Shown here in pieces: positions 34,401-49,015 of a stretch of DNA of 64,000 bases (positions are counted from its first letter, which is position 1; every line of letters starts with the position of its first letter). The DNA is from Archegozetes longisetosus (lineage: Eukaryota; Arthropoda; Arachnida; Sarcoptiformes; Trhypochthoniidae). Under the pieces are notes generated by a model. That model did not search any database. It was not told the origin of the DNA and saw only the letters and a program-made list of their open reading frames with translations. The position numbers were made by a program, and so were the translations under genes. The stretch is taken from assembly GCA_018873245.2 (NCBI GenBank), contig JAEMBT020000009.1, positions 17,639,794 to 17,703,793 on the forward strand. Direction: 5' to 3'.

Positions 34401-37400
34401 ATGCTCATCAGAGGGGAGATTGACATAGAGACGGAGCTTTACTTGTTGCAATCAAGGATTATTAAGTTTTCCACTTAACTAATGCTACATGTCTTCATTT
34501 GACAAATACAACAAAGAAATGCCTCATGATCTTTGTATTGCATGAGATAATTCAATTATATCTTATAATTAATCACTTTTGAAGCAAAAAATGGGAAATA
34601 ATAATAGTCATGCTAAAAATTGATTTACATTTTAGATTTGAATTTCGAATCCTTATCAATGAAGAAATCCATTAATTTAAGGATAAATGAAAGCTTACAC
34701 AAATGTCAAGTCAGCTAACTTCGAATTTTATCCCAAAGCAATTCCTTTATTCTTCTAATTTTTCATATTTTATTGAACAAAATATTGCTACGCATGAATG
34801 TTCGTCTTACAACGAATACTATCCAGTGTTATAATACTAGTCATTTAGAATATACATTACTTGCTCTATATTTAAAATTATTCACTTATAGAAAAAACTA
34901 AAAAATAAAAATAGATAATGCATTTCAGTCCTAAGATCACTTGAGAACAATTTGTTGAAATGCTTTTTTCAAAATTAAGTTTATAACATTTTCTCTGGTT
35001 CTGATCGAGTTGACTATGTTTTTGCATAACTCAATTTGAATGAAACTTCTTTTTCGTTATCAATGCTTCTATTGATTAAAGGATTCCGTATAAAAATATA
35101 ACTCATATTCAAAGCAATACCGCGAAATTCATAATATTTATTCAAATAAATTAGTGAGAAACTAATTGGATTAAGAGCTATCCTGAATAATTTTGTTGGT
35201 TCAAGTACGTTTTCTCAAGTTAACGAACTTTTTGCTCAACGTGCAAACATAAGTTATTTCTTTGGATCTGCATCAGCTAATACCATTCAATTTAAATTGA
35301 ATAAATATATGGTTATTTCTAAAAACTTATTTTGTAGAAAATTCTTTGCAGCAGATCATTCACGAAGTGCTACACAGACAAAGAAAGTTTCAAATTGAAT
35401 AACTGATGTGATACAGAGATCAACCCTTAAAATGCAAATGAAACAGCATAGAGCAGTTTATGTTGTTTAATAAATTGTGTATTAGTAACCTTTTGACGAA
35501 TAAGCAAATTGTGTTTTATTTTGAACCTATAAAAATCAATGTGATCATTAAACAATATCTTAGTTATTGTTCAGTATTTTCATCCGAAAAATGATTATGT
35601 TTTAAGTGATGCTTTTTAGAAGAACTCATAAAGTGCTTGAGAGACTTTAGTCATGGTAATATTGTGTCAACAAATACCGTATTTTCAGGAATGAAACCAT
35701 CATCAAACTTCTTTTATCAATATAAAAACGACACATATTCTAACTGAAGATTTTATATGGTTTTTATTTTTGTAAATATTTGACTCGAATACTTCAGCTC
35801 ATAATTGACTAATATTAAGTGTTAAACGAACAATTTCTACATAGTAGAGTCTTTTACTTAGAAGATTGTATAACTGTTTGTGTTACAGTTTTATAGAAGT
35901 TTGAGCACAAAAAAGTAAGATAAATATAATCTTGTTATCTGTAGTTTGCTATCGATATTTGAGAACTTTTGAATAGGCAATCACTGATTAAGTATCTTAT
36001 AGATTTTATAGATTTATAGATTAAGAGTTTTATGATTAAGTGCGCTCAATCAAATATTAATGGAACCAAATAATGTAACTTAGAATAAGATCTATACAAT
36101 TTTATGAGAACCAATTACGGTTAAGCCCAGTATATGAAGAGCACTGCAAATAATCATTTATTAGGCTTAGTAACGCTACTTTTCTAATTCGAACAAATCT
36201 TTTTCGCCATATTTTCTTCTTGAAACTTATTTTTACACAATATAAACTTTATTGCTCACAAATGGAATTTTTTCAGAAAAACGAGATGTGACTCAGCTTC
36301 AGGTAATACCATTACTGTTAGGAAGTCATGCAAAAGTTGAGTAATTTTTTACAATTTGTAAAATAAAAATCTATTAGTGGCTATATTTCAGAGTTATCAA
36401 TTGAAATAAATGTCAAACATAAAATTTGCTGTGATTGCAATATCCACAAAATGAGATTTCGTCAAATCAGGAACAAGTTTTCACTAAATATATCTTAAAT
36501 CTCATCTAATATTTTTTATGTCCGAAATCAATCATGCGGCATTATTTATGGGACGATCATCTGTCAAGTTCTTGATCAGACACCATTTTAGGTTAGAAAT
36601 TGACCAGTCGAATTATTTCGAAAATTTTAAACTGAATAAAAATTAGATTTTGCTTAAGTAATAGAATATTTTCAATAAAATAAAGTTAAAAGCATCATGA
36701 CTCACTAAAATTAATGACTTAAAAATCAGACAAGCAATTCAATTTTCACGTACAAATATTGGACAATTAAAATGCACTTCTAAATAAAATTTCTGTAAAA
36801 TTGACTCTAATAATGTGTGACTAGTGTTCCGTATGATAAGAGTTAATCACGTGAATATTTTTTCTACAATACTTCCTTATAAATGTGATTTCTATTCCAG
36901 CTTACTCAAATATTAATATAGTCTGCCATCAAAATTCAACCGTTAAACAGCCTAACATTCATCTTTAAAGTAGAAATAATTTCTTTCAGTGAATCAACGA
37001 TTAAAACTTTGAAGATGTTTGATATTCAGTTGATTGAAGAGAAAATTGAATATTAAATGACGTTCTTTGTTCTTCACACACCAGGCAAGCTTAATATACT
37101 TTGAAATTCAAATGCAGTTCAAAAAGAGAAGTTTGTGCCGTGAACAGCGATTCTGCTCTTCTGGTTAGTTATGGGATCATAACTGTATTTGATCAGACTA
37201 GCACTCAATCAATGTATATCTTGTCCCTAACAAGTCGCTTAAATTACAGAACAGACCTTGATCAAGCATACGAACTGAAAATGTTGGTGAGAAGGCAAGA
37301 CAGGTTGAGAACAAATTTTAGGTTTAGCATTATCAAAGTTTTCGAATGTATTCTTCTTGTTTTGCATTATCAAGTAGTTCTTATTACGAAATCACTTTAT

Positions 37401-40047
37401 TTTTAAGCATAGTTCACTAAACAAGCAATCAACATATTTTTCAATGCAAAAAATGTTTTCTTTATAGATCTAAGAGTTAAGGATTTTATTGAATTCAAAG
37501 TTAAGTTATACTACAATTTTACACGTGATTCCAAATGATACCTTTTATATGAGGGCGTTTGTCTATTTCTTTTCTGAAATGATTGAGGTGCTTCATTGTA
37601 CAATCATGAAATAATAAAGTCTCAATAGAAAAAAAGAGTGTGTTTTAGAGTTTAAATTTCAGTGTAAAACAGTTAAAAACAACTAAGCTCAACACAACTT
37701 TTCTCTTGTCAATCATAACTCTTATTTCAATTAAAACTCTCTTAAAATTAGATATTAAATAAATTTAATATTAAACGTCGATTATTTAATTAATTAATCA
37801 TTTGATTTAATTGATATATAAACGATTTTAAGAGTTGTTTATGTATATTTTCTACTTTTAATGAATTTTCACTCAAAGTATACTTGAGATTGTGATAAAG
37901 TGCTACATTTCGAGTGATTTTTAAAATATTAGTCAATATTGACTACTCTCCAAGCTAAAACCTACTGTCTCTCATAAAGCTTTTAAAAACTTTTACAATT
38001 CTGTTTTTTGTCAGTATTTTTACATGAGGACAGAACTAAAGAATAACACGTCAGTTCGACATGTGTGACTTTTATTATTTCACAGTTGTACTTCACTATT
38101 ACATTAAACACAACATTCATAAATAGATAAACAAATATCTTACTTAATTAACTTTTATGATACATTTAAGCTAAAAGTTAATAAGTTGTCGTGCTTGCAT
38201 CTTGTAATACACTTGAGGTTTGTTTCGCGCATGTATCAAAGTTTTAATCACGAAACTGGGTCTCAGCAATTAATTCTAACGAATTAGTTCTATGGATGAG
38301 ATCTATAAATGGGACCTAATATGAGAAAATTTGCGCATAATATGGAACATATTTTCAGAAGTTTGAGTTTCAAATTTTCAAACATGAACTCATTAAACAA
38401 ATAACTTATGATTCCATATATCATTTTAAAAGTATTGTTTAATTTTTAAAACTGTAGATATGACAATAATGATTGTCAACTCAATTTAAGTTCGATCAAT
38501 TTACCAAAGAGACTTTAATTTATTAGGGCATTACTCTCTTAGGACTCATTAGCTCTAGAAAGTCGACCTGCACCGATGTGTAGTTAGTAAATTGAGTTAA
38601 TAGTAATTAATAATTATCACTTTATTAAGTCTCAACTGATAGGAGAGGCAAGTAATACTAATAATAGTTACAAATAGGTATAGTTATATACTTTTTACGC
38701 AACTGACTAGCTAGTCCGAGATAAATTGTAAAATCTACCATATTCAACATCACCGAAGTCTGACTGATATGAAGTTAAAACAGCTTTCTACTAAGCAGTG
38801 GTTTGAATGGCTTAAGTTTTGAAACAAGAACTGCCTGAATTACTGTCGAAAAACTATCTAAATAATGATGTTCGTCCACATTTATCTGCTTATCTGACAG
38901 CTTAGTTCATGGTCATCACACAAACAAACGAGTGATATTGGTAAAATAATGATGACCAACGAGCTCAAGTTTGGTTACTTTTATTACTGAAAAGTGTAGA
39001 TAAATCTCATAAACTGATCATTGATGGGTAATTCTGCTTAAAGTTCTGGCTTTCTAATCAAACTTAATAATATTATAGAATTAAGATTTATTATATATGC
39101 TTCCATCACTCTAAGGATCTAATAATTAAAAGCTTGAATTTGATAACATTAGGGACTAATTGAAGTCACATTGAGAGTAATTAAACTTTCAAAAAAACAA
39201 TATAAGCGTTTGGTAAGAAAAAACTAATTGATTTTCAATGTTACTAAATTAAAAGAGAAGTGATTAATTTTAATTTATGAACGTTGACAGTAATGCTTGA
39301 AGTATAGCGTTCATTAAATCAACTCATATATTGCATCTAAATCTTAAAAGCATTCCATTATATGTTTTCATTTGTAAGATTTATGGAAATACTTATATTC
39401 AATGTATCAAAAATAAGATCTTTTCTATCAGAATCATTCAAACTTTAGCGAATGGATCACTTGTCATAACTTAAACAATGATTTATTAGACCCTTAACTG
39501 ATTTGAACAAATGATTACTTACAAAGCCAGCCAAATGTATCAATTATTAGATTTGCCAATAAATCAAATATGAAGAAAAGTCAAATTTTGTTCTGTCAAA
39601 AATGAATTCGATGGCAAACCACATTATTCATTTCTACCTGTGCACAAGTTTCGAAAGTCTGTCACCACAAGTCCTTACAGTGATATTACGTTCGCAACAA
39701 TGGAGCCTTTTATATAGCACTAAAAGTCTATACACTATGTTATTATTGAGCGCTTGGTTATTATTTAAGAAAAGTTTGATACTGTTAGAATTTGAAAATA
39801 AACTAGTGACAAACTGTTAAACTATTGGTAGATTAACAGCTGCTGTAAGATTTCGCTCATAAAAGAATATTTAGGTATACAGTATAAGACATAGTATTAG
39901 GTATTTAGTATCTCTATAGTTAGGGCTTATAATAAAAATATTAATCTAAAATTTATAATTCTTACTGCTTCTTATTTGACTGAATTAATAATTTAGAAAG
40001 TTCTTTTATGGAAAAGAAAGCATTTTATTAACTTTCATGAAAATATG
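31412..40047. other. AT-rich gene-poor DNA
   Basis: 8.6 kb without a supported gene or paired repeat. The longest frame (37101-37406, 101 codons from a non-ATG start) has no recognisable motif. Confidence 0.6.
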
Positions 40048-40049
40048 TA

Positions 40050-40198
40050 CAGTCAAATCTCGACATAGTCAATCTCTATATAGCGGAACCTCGTTAGAAC
40101 GAACTAATTTTGACAGTCCCACCATGCCTTAGTCTCGATATAACTGAGTCTCGCAAATTCTCAGATCCCTTCAATTTAGTTATATTGAGGTTTTACTG
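40050..40198. mobile_element. Short pogo/Tc1-like MITE (149 bp)
   Basis: Ends CAGTCAAATCTCGACATA (left) and, inverted, CAGTAAAACCTCAATATA (right). Both are flanked by TA (40048-40049 and 40199-40200). No coding capacity. It shares words such as CTCGATATAAC and AGCGGAACCTCGTT with the fragment at 13763 and the MITE at 54645, so the three are probably relatives. Confidence 0.75.
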
Positions 40199-40200
40199 TA

Positions 40201-42728
40201 GAAGATATTGAATTGACCTTCAATACAGTTCTAAGCAATATTAATGTCCGTAACTTATTCCTATTATAAATTTATTTTCAGTCGACTACCTATTTGTAAG
40301 ATTTAAACTTCAATTCTAAGCCGTTTTATTTATTTGAGCTCACTCAAATTCTTGACAAATCATTCATTGATTTCTCCATTAGTTTAAAAAAATCAATTTT
40401 CACAAAGTCGTAACCAGTAAACAATTGACAAAAATGTAGAGAAAATAAGCATTCGTTTAGTGAACACATATTTTTCTATTAAGTTGTAGAAATAAGAAAT
40501 AGTTTGACAAATTCAGATCAAAACCCTAATAAGAACTGACAGCGACTCAAACAATGTGCATGAATAGGAAACAATTCAAAATGAAATCCTATTAGTGACA
40601 GGTATTTCAACAGAAATCTTAGATTGGATTCTCAAGCATATATGCCGTATATTTGCAATTGCTAGCATTGAAATTGTTTGAACAATTTCTGCTCTACTTT
40701 AGCCTAATATTGACTAGAGAGATTCTGTACATTAGCATTAATTTGAAAAGTTTATTGGAAATAGTTTTTCCTCTTTAACAATGCAATTCTCAGCTGACAA
40801 AGAATTTCTCTAATCAAATGTTAATTAAATGATAAAAGCTGTGAAAAAGTGAATCATTAGTGAAATAATTAACGCCAAACTCAGAGATATATCTGCTTAA
40901 TAGAATACTAAACGATATTCTTTTTATAATTATGAAAAAATTATTAAAAAACATTATGAGTAAATCGTTGTTCATGTTAAACCTCTAACGCTTATATCAA
41001 TATTTCTTTGTTGGCTTTCACTTTTGTTAGTTTTTATGCCTTCAAATTCTAATGAGGTTTTAATTAAAATATAGGACGCGTTGGATTATCATAAAACCAA
41101 CTCGTATTTCATCTCTAAGTCATTTTATCCCTCAGTCATACAAAAACTAAATTTAGAAATCTTTATAAGTGAATAGAAGCAAAACTAGACCAACAACTCA
41201 TATTCAGAACTCTTCATCTTTAAGTTCATTATCACGGAATCTGAATTCAGAATTCAAAGCCAATTATTCAAGTGACCGTTCAATATGTATGAATTCAATC
41301 AATTCTATTGCGGAATAAATGCTTAAAGATATTAACAAAATTTGAAAAAATATAGCACTCAATTCATTTATAATTAATTGAAGAACAAATTTCATATGAA
41401 ATAGTAAAAAGCAAGATTGAAAATGTATCTAGTTTATAGCTTACTAGAGATGGAATTGAATGTTTTTTCAATCATAGCCTGATTGATGTAGTATTGCTAG
41501 GCAATGCGAATTAGTCTATACTATAGACTATAGATTATTTTTAATTGAAGGATTACAAAATGCTTCAGAGAGTGACTCATTATTTTCATTAATGAGAAGC
41601 TTTGTTCCACTCTGAAAATATAACTCATTAAATCTTGTATCTGAAGCTTTGATCAGCATCTGATCTTAGCTCCATGTACATTAAAGAGAGTTTTAAAAGG
41701 ATTACATTTATAAAAATAGGCATAAGCTTATAGAATCAAATAGTTTACTGGTATTGCAAATGACTTGACTCAAAAAATACCAAATTCTAAATCTATAGAG
41801 ATTTTCTGATCTCTAGAATTAAATGATCTGGCTGCAATGATCAGCCAAGTTCTCTCAGTATTCAACAAATAAAACAAATCAAACTGAGCTCTACTTATGC
41901 TTCAATAGAAAAACAGCTTAATTTAGTTTGGAAAAAATCATTAAAACTAATTGAGTTCGATATTAAGTCGAATTAATAAAGCATTGTTTTTGATATAGAA
42001 TACTTTATAAAGGAATTTTGAATTTAGGGATTCAGGTTAGAGGTTTTATTGCATATTCTCGATGGGCAGACTTCGCTTTGGCAGACATTTACTAATGCTT
42101 AGCTTAAAATAGTACCAATAAATCTATGGTTAATTAAGCGATTAAGCATTACAAACTCTATAAACTATATAAAACATTCTTTCAAACATGAATTTTGTTA
42201 AAAGTAAACATTGAAAGTGAAATCTTCACTTGAACCTAATGAACTAAACTTTGGAAAAAATGAGTTAACGAACAGGGCTTATACATAGCATTAAAGATAC
42301 TTTTCATATAGAAAGTGAAAAAATTAATTATTCGCTTTAAGTTCTCCTTTAACTCAACTCTCAAGATGTGAAATAAAAAAATTTCATTAAATTACTCAAA
42401 CCTTTTAGTCATATGTAAATTATATAAAAAACTTCTTTCGTATTCATATTCTCATTTATCAGAATCACATAAAGTTAGCGTTGAAAATGAATTCAATTAA
42501 ACAAAAAATATAAAGGAGAAAGAGTTAAAAATGAGATTATGTATATTTTTGAAGCTTATTGATTAACTGCCTCCGTGAATAAAATTTGTGTTATTTCAAG
42601 TTCCATTACTCATTAATTTGAATTCATTTTCAACACCAATATTAGCATGATTTTCATAAATAAGAATATAGATACGAAAAACAAGATACCAAATTTATAA
42701 AATTTACATACCACCGGTTCCAGTAATT
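40201..42728. other. AT-rich gene-poor DNA
   Basis: 2.5 kb, nothing recognisable on either strand. Confidence 0.6.
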
Positions 42729-42730
42729 TA

Positions 42731-43269
42731 CAGTAAATGCAAATGCTATTTCACACCTAAGCATTTGCTATTTCCAAAACTAGTTTCTTATCCACAGCGC
42801 AAGCATTTGCTATTTCCGATTACTCAATTGCTATTTCCATTTGAAAGTACAATATCTTTATCAATATCTCTTATTGTTTATACCTTTACTTAAATATCGT
42901 GTTTTTGTATAAATATACAAAAAATTAATTAAATGGAAGAATCGAACCTTAATGTAGTTTCTAGTTTTACACTAATGCGTATCAAACAATTAATCAGTAT
43001 TGATTTGAGAAAATGACGTTGTAATTGTAGAAAAATTACATTTAATTAGTGGTGAACAGGTATCTGTTGTGACGAACATATTTAACATCTAATTATGTAA
43101 AATATATGGGGAGATATCTAATTAAATGTTTAAATAAAGGAGGAATCCTTTACTAAGTATTTTATTAGTTGTACTGATTCTTAACTTTATAATAAAGTTT
43201 TTAGGAAAAAGCAAATGCATAACTGGAAATAGCAAATGCTTAAGTGTGAAATAGCATTTGCATTTACTG
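42731..43269. mobile_element. TA-flanked MITE with repeated subterminal motif (539 bp)
   Basis: 46-bp terminal inverted repeats, 45 of 46 identical: CAGTAAATGCAAATGCTATT from 42731, and the same read inward from 43269. TA duplicates lie at 42729-42730 and 43270-43271. The 15-mer GCATTTGCTATTTCC occurs in the left TIR (42761) and again at 42803, with a partial copy at 42827, and inverted in the right TIR (43225). The CAGT start and TA duplication suggest a Tc1/mariner or pogo-powered MITE. The interior is AT-rich and non-coding. Confidence 0.92.
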
Positions 43270-43271
43270 TA

Positions 43272-46200
43272 ATTAAATTTTCTTTTTATTTTCCATTCTT
43301 AAAGTTGAGCTTAAGAAAGAACTTAAACTGAAAATAATTATTCAGATTCCATATTGAAAGTATTTCTAATGCTATGTATAAGCCTATTCGTTAACTCACT
43401 TCTTCAAAAGTTAGATTTAAATACTAATCTAAAAAAAATAATCTTTTGTTAATCGTTGCAGTGAGTTATCTTATTATTGCAAGAAATCATGAAATTACTA
43501 GCAAACTCAAGAAGGTAGTTTCATACAGGTTGCTTTTAAATTGCTTTAAAAGTTCATTTTATTTGATAAACATGACGAGGATAGCTTTTTTCAGTTCAAA
43601 TACCGCTCTATATCTTTGATGTACTTTTTATCTAATAACAATAAATATATTCTCAAATTTAACTTTTCAATCTAAGAATGAATTTTAGAAAACTTTATCA
43701 GCAAAAATGCATTCAAGAATAACGATTCCACGTTTTCAGATAATGCTTTTTAAACTTAAAGTCATTTATTATGTTCATTCAGATGTCTCAACAAATCCTT
43801 GAAAAGTTTTAGTTTTCTTTTTTTGTTCAACTATTCATCAATCCATAAATTGAAGACTCGGAATGGGTTTTGATTTTAGCGTCACTTAAACCACTAGCTT
43901 TGAAATCATTTTCAGAATGATTAATGATTTTACAGCTTTGATGTAATGTCTCCTATTCTAATAAACGACAAATAACTTTCTTAGGCAAAGAAGAATCAAA
44001 CTAATGTTCCAACCTATTTATCTCATTTCATAACATACAGTTTCAAACTTAATAATCCTCCATATCAACAAGAAAAATACTGTTACTATGTCTACTTGCC
44101 TCTGATGCGCGTCAACGTTTGCTCAATTTGATTTGTAATTCGCTTTGAATATTTTATATATTCCATAAGAATATTCTTAACATCTTCAATACTATCGTTT
44201 GATGGAAATGATGTCATCGCAACGCAACACTTATGATTGTTATCAACGATTATTATGTTTTGTGTGTTACCTAGAAGTACACCAATAGTTAGCTTAAAAA
44301 TGGCCTATAAATGGGACAATTTATTTTTAAATTTTTCGCTAATGACAACGCTCTAAAGATTATATAGTGTTTATAAGACTATTACAGTAAGTAAGTGAGA
44401 CATTAAAGTAAAATAGTTTAGAGAAAGCAAATTATGTTTGTATTTGAATGAAATAGTATTTCAGAATGATAGAAACAAGGCAATTTTAGAAGGCAAAATT
44501 TGGATTTTTTAGTTTTATTACAAATAAAAAGAAAAACAAGGCAGATAAAAACCAACTATAGCCCATTCCTTCTATTTCTTAACTGATTATTGAGGAATTC
44601 AAATTTGACTAAAGTTTTCAGTGGCAATAAAACGAAATCTACTCCTAATCTTACGAACTGTGATGCGATCTATATATATTGAATCACTTCTTTTATTCAC
44701 TATTCATTAATTCTGAAGTGATTGCACTTAGAAAAAGGAGAAGTTCCATTAATAACTTTACTTCCAACGTGATATTGCTTAATTGTGCGCGAACCAAATG
44801 TCTTCAACGTAAGACTTTTTATAGTTACCAACAATTATTTACAAGTTATTAAACACAATCGCATAAGAATGAGCTATGAATATATACAGGACTAGTAGGA
44901 TTATGTAGGACTAGGTACTACTGTAGCTCTTCAGAGTAAACATTATGAAGCTGATCAAGTTAAAAGCTTAATTAATAAATAAATGCTTCTGTCTTGAGGC
45001 TTGGTTATGACTTAACTTAATTAACTTTTATTCAACCAAGTTGTTGTAGAAGAAAAAAAAATACTAATGTAATAGTTTCTGTTTGACCATACAACAAGTA
45101 AACTATATTAACTTTTTATATCGCGTGAATTAACATGTGCTTCACTTCATGACTGATTCAATTCATTTATGATACTTTTGTAAATCTCAATCGCCAGCAA
45201 TAACAGTATTGAGTAAATTTTATTGTTTAAGAGCTTAACAGAATCACGGATATAAGCGAACAGTCTGCAGTTTTTGTTCAAGATTGATGAAAGTGGATAA
45301 TAATCCTAATAGTCTTACATATGGAGCAGATGATCACAAGTGTGTGTTCTGTTTAGACAATTTCCTAAACCATTCGTAAGTACTATTACCAAAACTATCT
45401 TCATTCCTCTCAAGAGTCATTCTGTAATCGATCCGTTTATTGAACTTTAAGGACTTGTCTAATGCCAAATGCCATGTCTTCTATCTTTGTTGATTTAGAG
45501 GAATGTTTGAGTGAAACCGTTAATTTAAAGGAGATAAAGTTTGATTACTTGTTGATACATTAACTTTTCTTCTAACTCAATAAACATACAATTAAGTTAT
45601 CTTTATCCGACTATCAACTCGATTCCAACTCCATTCCAACCGAGTCAATCCTTCCAACAATTTGAAAATTAGCTTTACACCTAATTTCATCAATATTTTG
45701 TTTTCAATATCAAATTTGTATTCTAACATTAAAGACTAACTAGGTAGAAGTTCTGAATCATTGTAGAATTTTCCCAAGTTGTTCTATTTATTAATAATTC
45801 TGTTCTACCATACAAACAAGTTTCGGAAAGTTAGGAATTAAAAGATCTATTTCAAAATTCCTTAAATTTTGAGATGACTAGTTCTAGGTCAATATAACTT
45901 TTTCTCTTGAATCATGAAGATTCATCAAATTTTAACGAATATTTTTCACAAGAATTATTCGACAATACTTATTCTTGACTTATCTCAAATAAATCTTTCT
46001 AATTATCTGAAACGATTGCTTAAAAAGGATTATAAACAGGTACCTAGACCTTGAACTAAGTTCTATTTTGAATCAAAATAAGCCGATTTGTCTCTAGCGC
46101 TCACTCGTTGAACTGTTGGCCAAAAAATGTGATCATTAGTCGCTTGTTTGGAAGTTTTATCCAGTTTTATGTTAAAAAATTTGACAATACTCCTCACTAT

Positions 46201-48977
46201 AAATTCCTGGGTTTTCAGTAATAAAACCCATTAGAGAGCCGAGAGATAATTAAATGCTCCAAACTTCAGCATCAGCTTACAGATTTGATGCCATCAAATT
46301 CATTCTGAGTTACTTTATAGATATTAATATCTCTTTATGAACCTTTCGGAACCTGAAATTTGAAATATCTGAACCCTAATTATTTTGGAGAAACATCAAA
46401 CTCACTTCATTTTCTCTCACCTTGATCCTTTTTAGAAGAGAATTAACTTTCAGAAAGAGTATCAATTCGTGTCAAATTTTTCATATTCTCTACATTCGGT
46501 ACTCAAGAAGAGCAACTCCTGGAACATCAATAAACACTTAAAAGCTATCTTACCAATTCTATAGAAGTTATTCTAGCATGCTTCAAGTTGATTATTGACA
46601 AACATTTACCTGAAATTTTTCTTAGTTCAACAGAATCACAATATTTTTAGCTTTCAAGTGAAACTTACTAGAAGTCTATTTTTAAACCTAGTTCTCAGAG
46701 TTTTATTTATAACTGTAAGGAATATCGATTATGAAAGTAACTAAATAAATGTAATATTCTGATAAATTTTGTTTGAATCGCTCAAAATGAATTAAAGTAT
46801 TTAACGTAAAACATGGTTTTGAATTACCTATGAAATTCTTGGTGTAAAAATGTCTTTAGATAATATTAAGCTAATCTAATTTAGACAGGATGTAATGCAC
46901 TTTCACTACAAGTTCTTTTATGGATCACGTCTACACTATAAGTAAAAAACTTTTGATCTTTTGAGTGAGTAGTTTTAATACACTTGTCAAATGAATTCAT
47001 GTTTACAGTAAAAGTGTATAGAACTGGTAGAGTAAACAAAGCTCACTTGTAAGGAGTTGATCATTCATTGAAATATTCTTTATAGCCATTCCAGAAACTT
47101 TATCAGTCATCACAATTATGTTTGTCTTTATTCCTTCTTTTTGGTCTCAAACTCTTATACTTCAGATTTTTACTGAAAAAAGTCATTAACGGGTTAATTT
47201 TATACATAATGAAATTGTGCTAAAAATTGAAATTCTAGATTTTTAATTTGAAGTGACCCTTGAGCTTGAGCTACGATTGCAGTACTGGATGTAAATTATT
47301 CGTTAAAATAAGAGAAAATTAGGTAACTACAGCATGATATTTAATTATTAATCCTTACCAAACATAAAAACATTTGCTTTTATAGAGCCTAATGAGTAAC
47401 AGTATTAGTTTTTTGCTTTCCGAAAGTATTTTTCTGATGTTGTTGATAAAGTGGAATGCTTTGTTTCTTAGATTACAGGAAAAACTTTGATAAGAATGTT
47501 GGGAGATCTACTAAATTATACAGGAATGAATAAAAACTAAAATACTAGCGGCGAAAAATATCAAGGCAGCAAGTTTCTAAGCATTACAGATGTCAACTTT
47601 TTTTTTAATAACATACATGAATGTAAATATTACATTGGACAGAACTATACTAACAATTTCAAAAATTGATGCCCAAATTCAAACATAATCTCAAATATTC
47701 CGATATGTAGTCAAATTCAAACTTAAACCTAAAAGTCAGACATGATTGACAAAATATCCGATACTTTTAAGAATATGAACGTGTATAGTAAATATTTAAT
47801 CAGAGTATCCTCTAAACAATTTGATATATTACTGAAATTTTTCATTTAACTTCTTAGTAGAATTCACAATATTTTCGAGTACTTTATTTTTGAGGAAATA
47901 AATTTATGGGCCGTCTCTGAACTCGAGCTGAATGGCTCTGAAAGAGACACTGACAAATTGATCATATTTAATAGATAGAAATTAAATAATCATAACATTC
48001 TAGAGCTATATTCATAGGTATATATGATTTATATCTAACACATATTTTGATCTGAAATGTATTTATTTGAATGATTTGTATGGTAAATAATTAAATAAAC
48101 GAAGTTATGGAAAGGAATAGAATATTTGATATTGAAATAACCGATTGTGTCTACTACAGATAATAAAAATATGCCAAGTTTAGGTCTATTGATCAAAATG
48201 AATCAGTAAGATTAGAGGAGAATATTTTTCTACTTTAGTCAACTTTAATTAAACTAGTGCTTCATCTCATTTCGAAGCATTAAACTCGAAGTTTGTCACT
48301 TTATGTTTGACTCTTCTCTGCTTCGCAGAAATGAATTACCAATGTACTTATTAATTTTTTTTGCAACTTTTTTCAAGTATTGTAATTAATGAAATTTGTG
48401 GCACTTTAGCAAAAAAGGATTATGGAATACTAGTCTACTAAATAGATTGTGTCATACTTTTAATTAAAGTAAAAATGATTAGGCAATGCAAGTCTATTTG
48501 GGTAAGTGAACAATTTCTAAATATATCCGATTATCAGATAAATGATTGTTTTTTATTTTCAACTTTAGTACTGCATTAGTCATCATAAATAATGCCACTA
48601 CATAATGAATAACTCAAATATTGATTAGGTAACTTTTATTTTAATTAAAAATCCATTGCAAACTAAAGGGACATTATTTAACAGAACTATATTGAGATCC
48701 ATTAAGAGAGTTGAGAACATTTTCAAAAATCTCTACTAATGCAAAACTACACTAGATCTACAACTCTCTACCACTTAAGCCTGATATAAATTTTTGTTTT
48801 TGTCAAGCACTCAATTCAGTTCAATTTGTTTGAGTGCTTTTAATTTAATGGATGATTAAAGGCTCCAAATTTAAGTTTATTCGTTTAATAAGTCTACTTT
48901 TAGTGTCTGCTAGTCTTTACCACTCAAAATAGATGTCAACAAATACGAAATTATGCATCAATTATCAAATCCTATTA
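43272..48977. other. AT-rich gene-poor DNA
   Basis: 5.7 kb, no supported feature. Confidence 0.6.
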
Positions 48978-49015
48978 CTAACCTAACCCGACCCAACCTA
49001 ACCTAACCTAACCTA
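48978..49015 (-). repeat. Interstitial (TTAGG)n tract, reverse orientation
   Basis: About seven CCTAA units with CCCGA/CCCAA variants. The G-rich strand is the minus strand, opposite to the tracts at 496 and 1764. Confidence 0.85.

Noticed and set aside
37101..37406. 101-codon frame on the plus strand
   Set aside because: Starts at TTG, no motif, no splice context, Leu/Ile/Lys-dominated; consistent with chance in a long AT-rich stretch.
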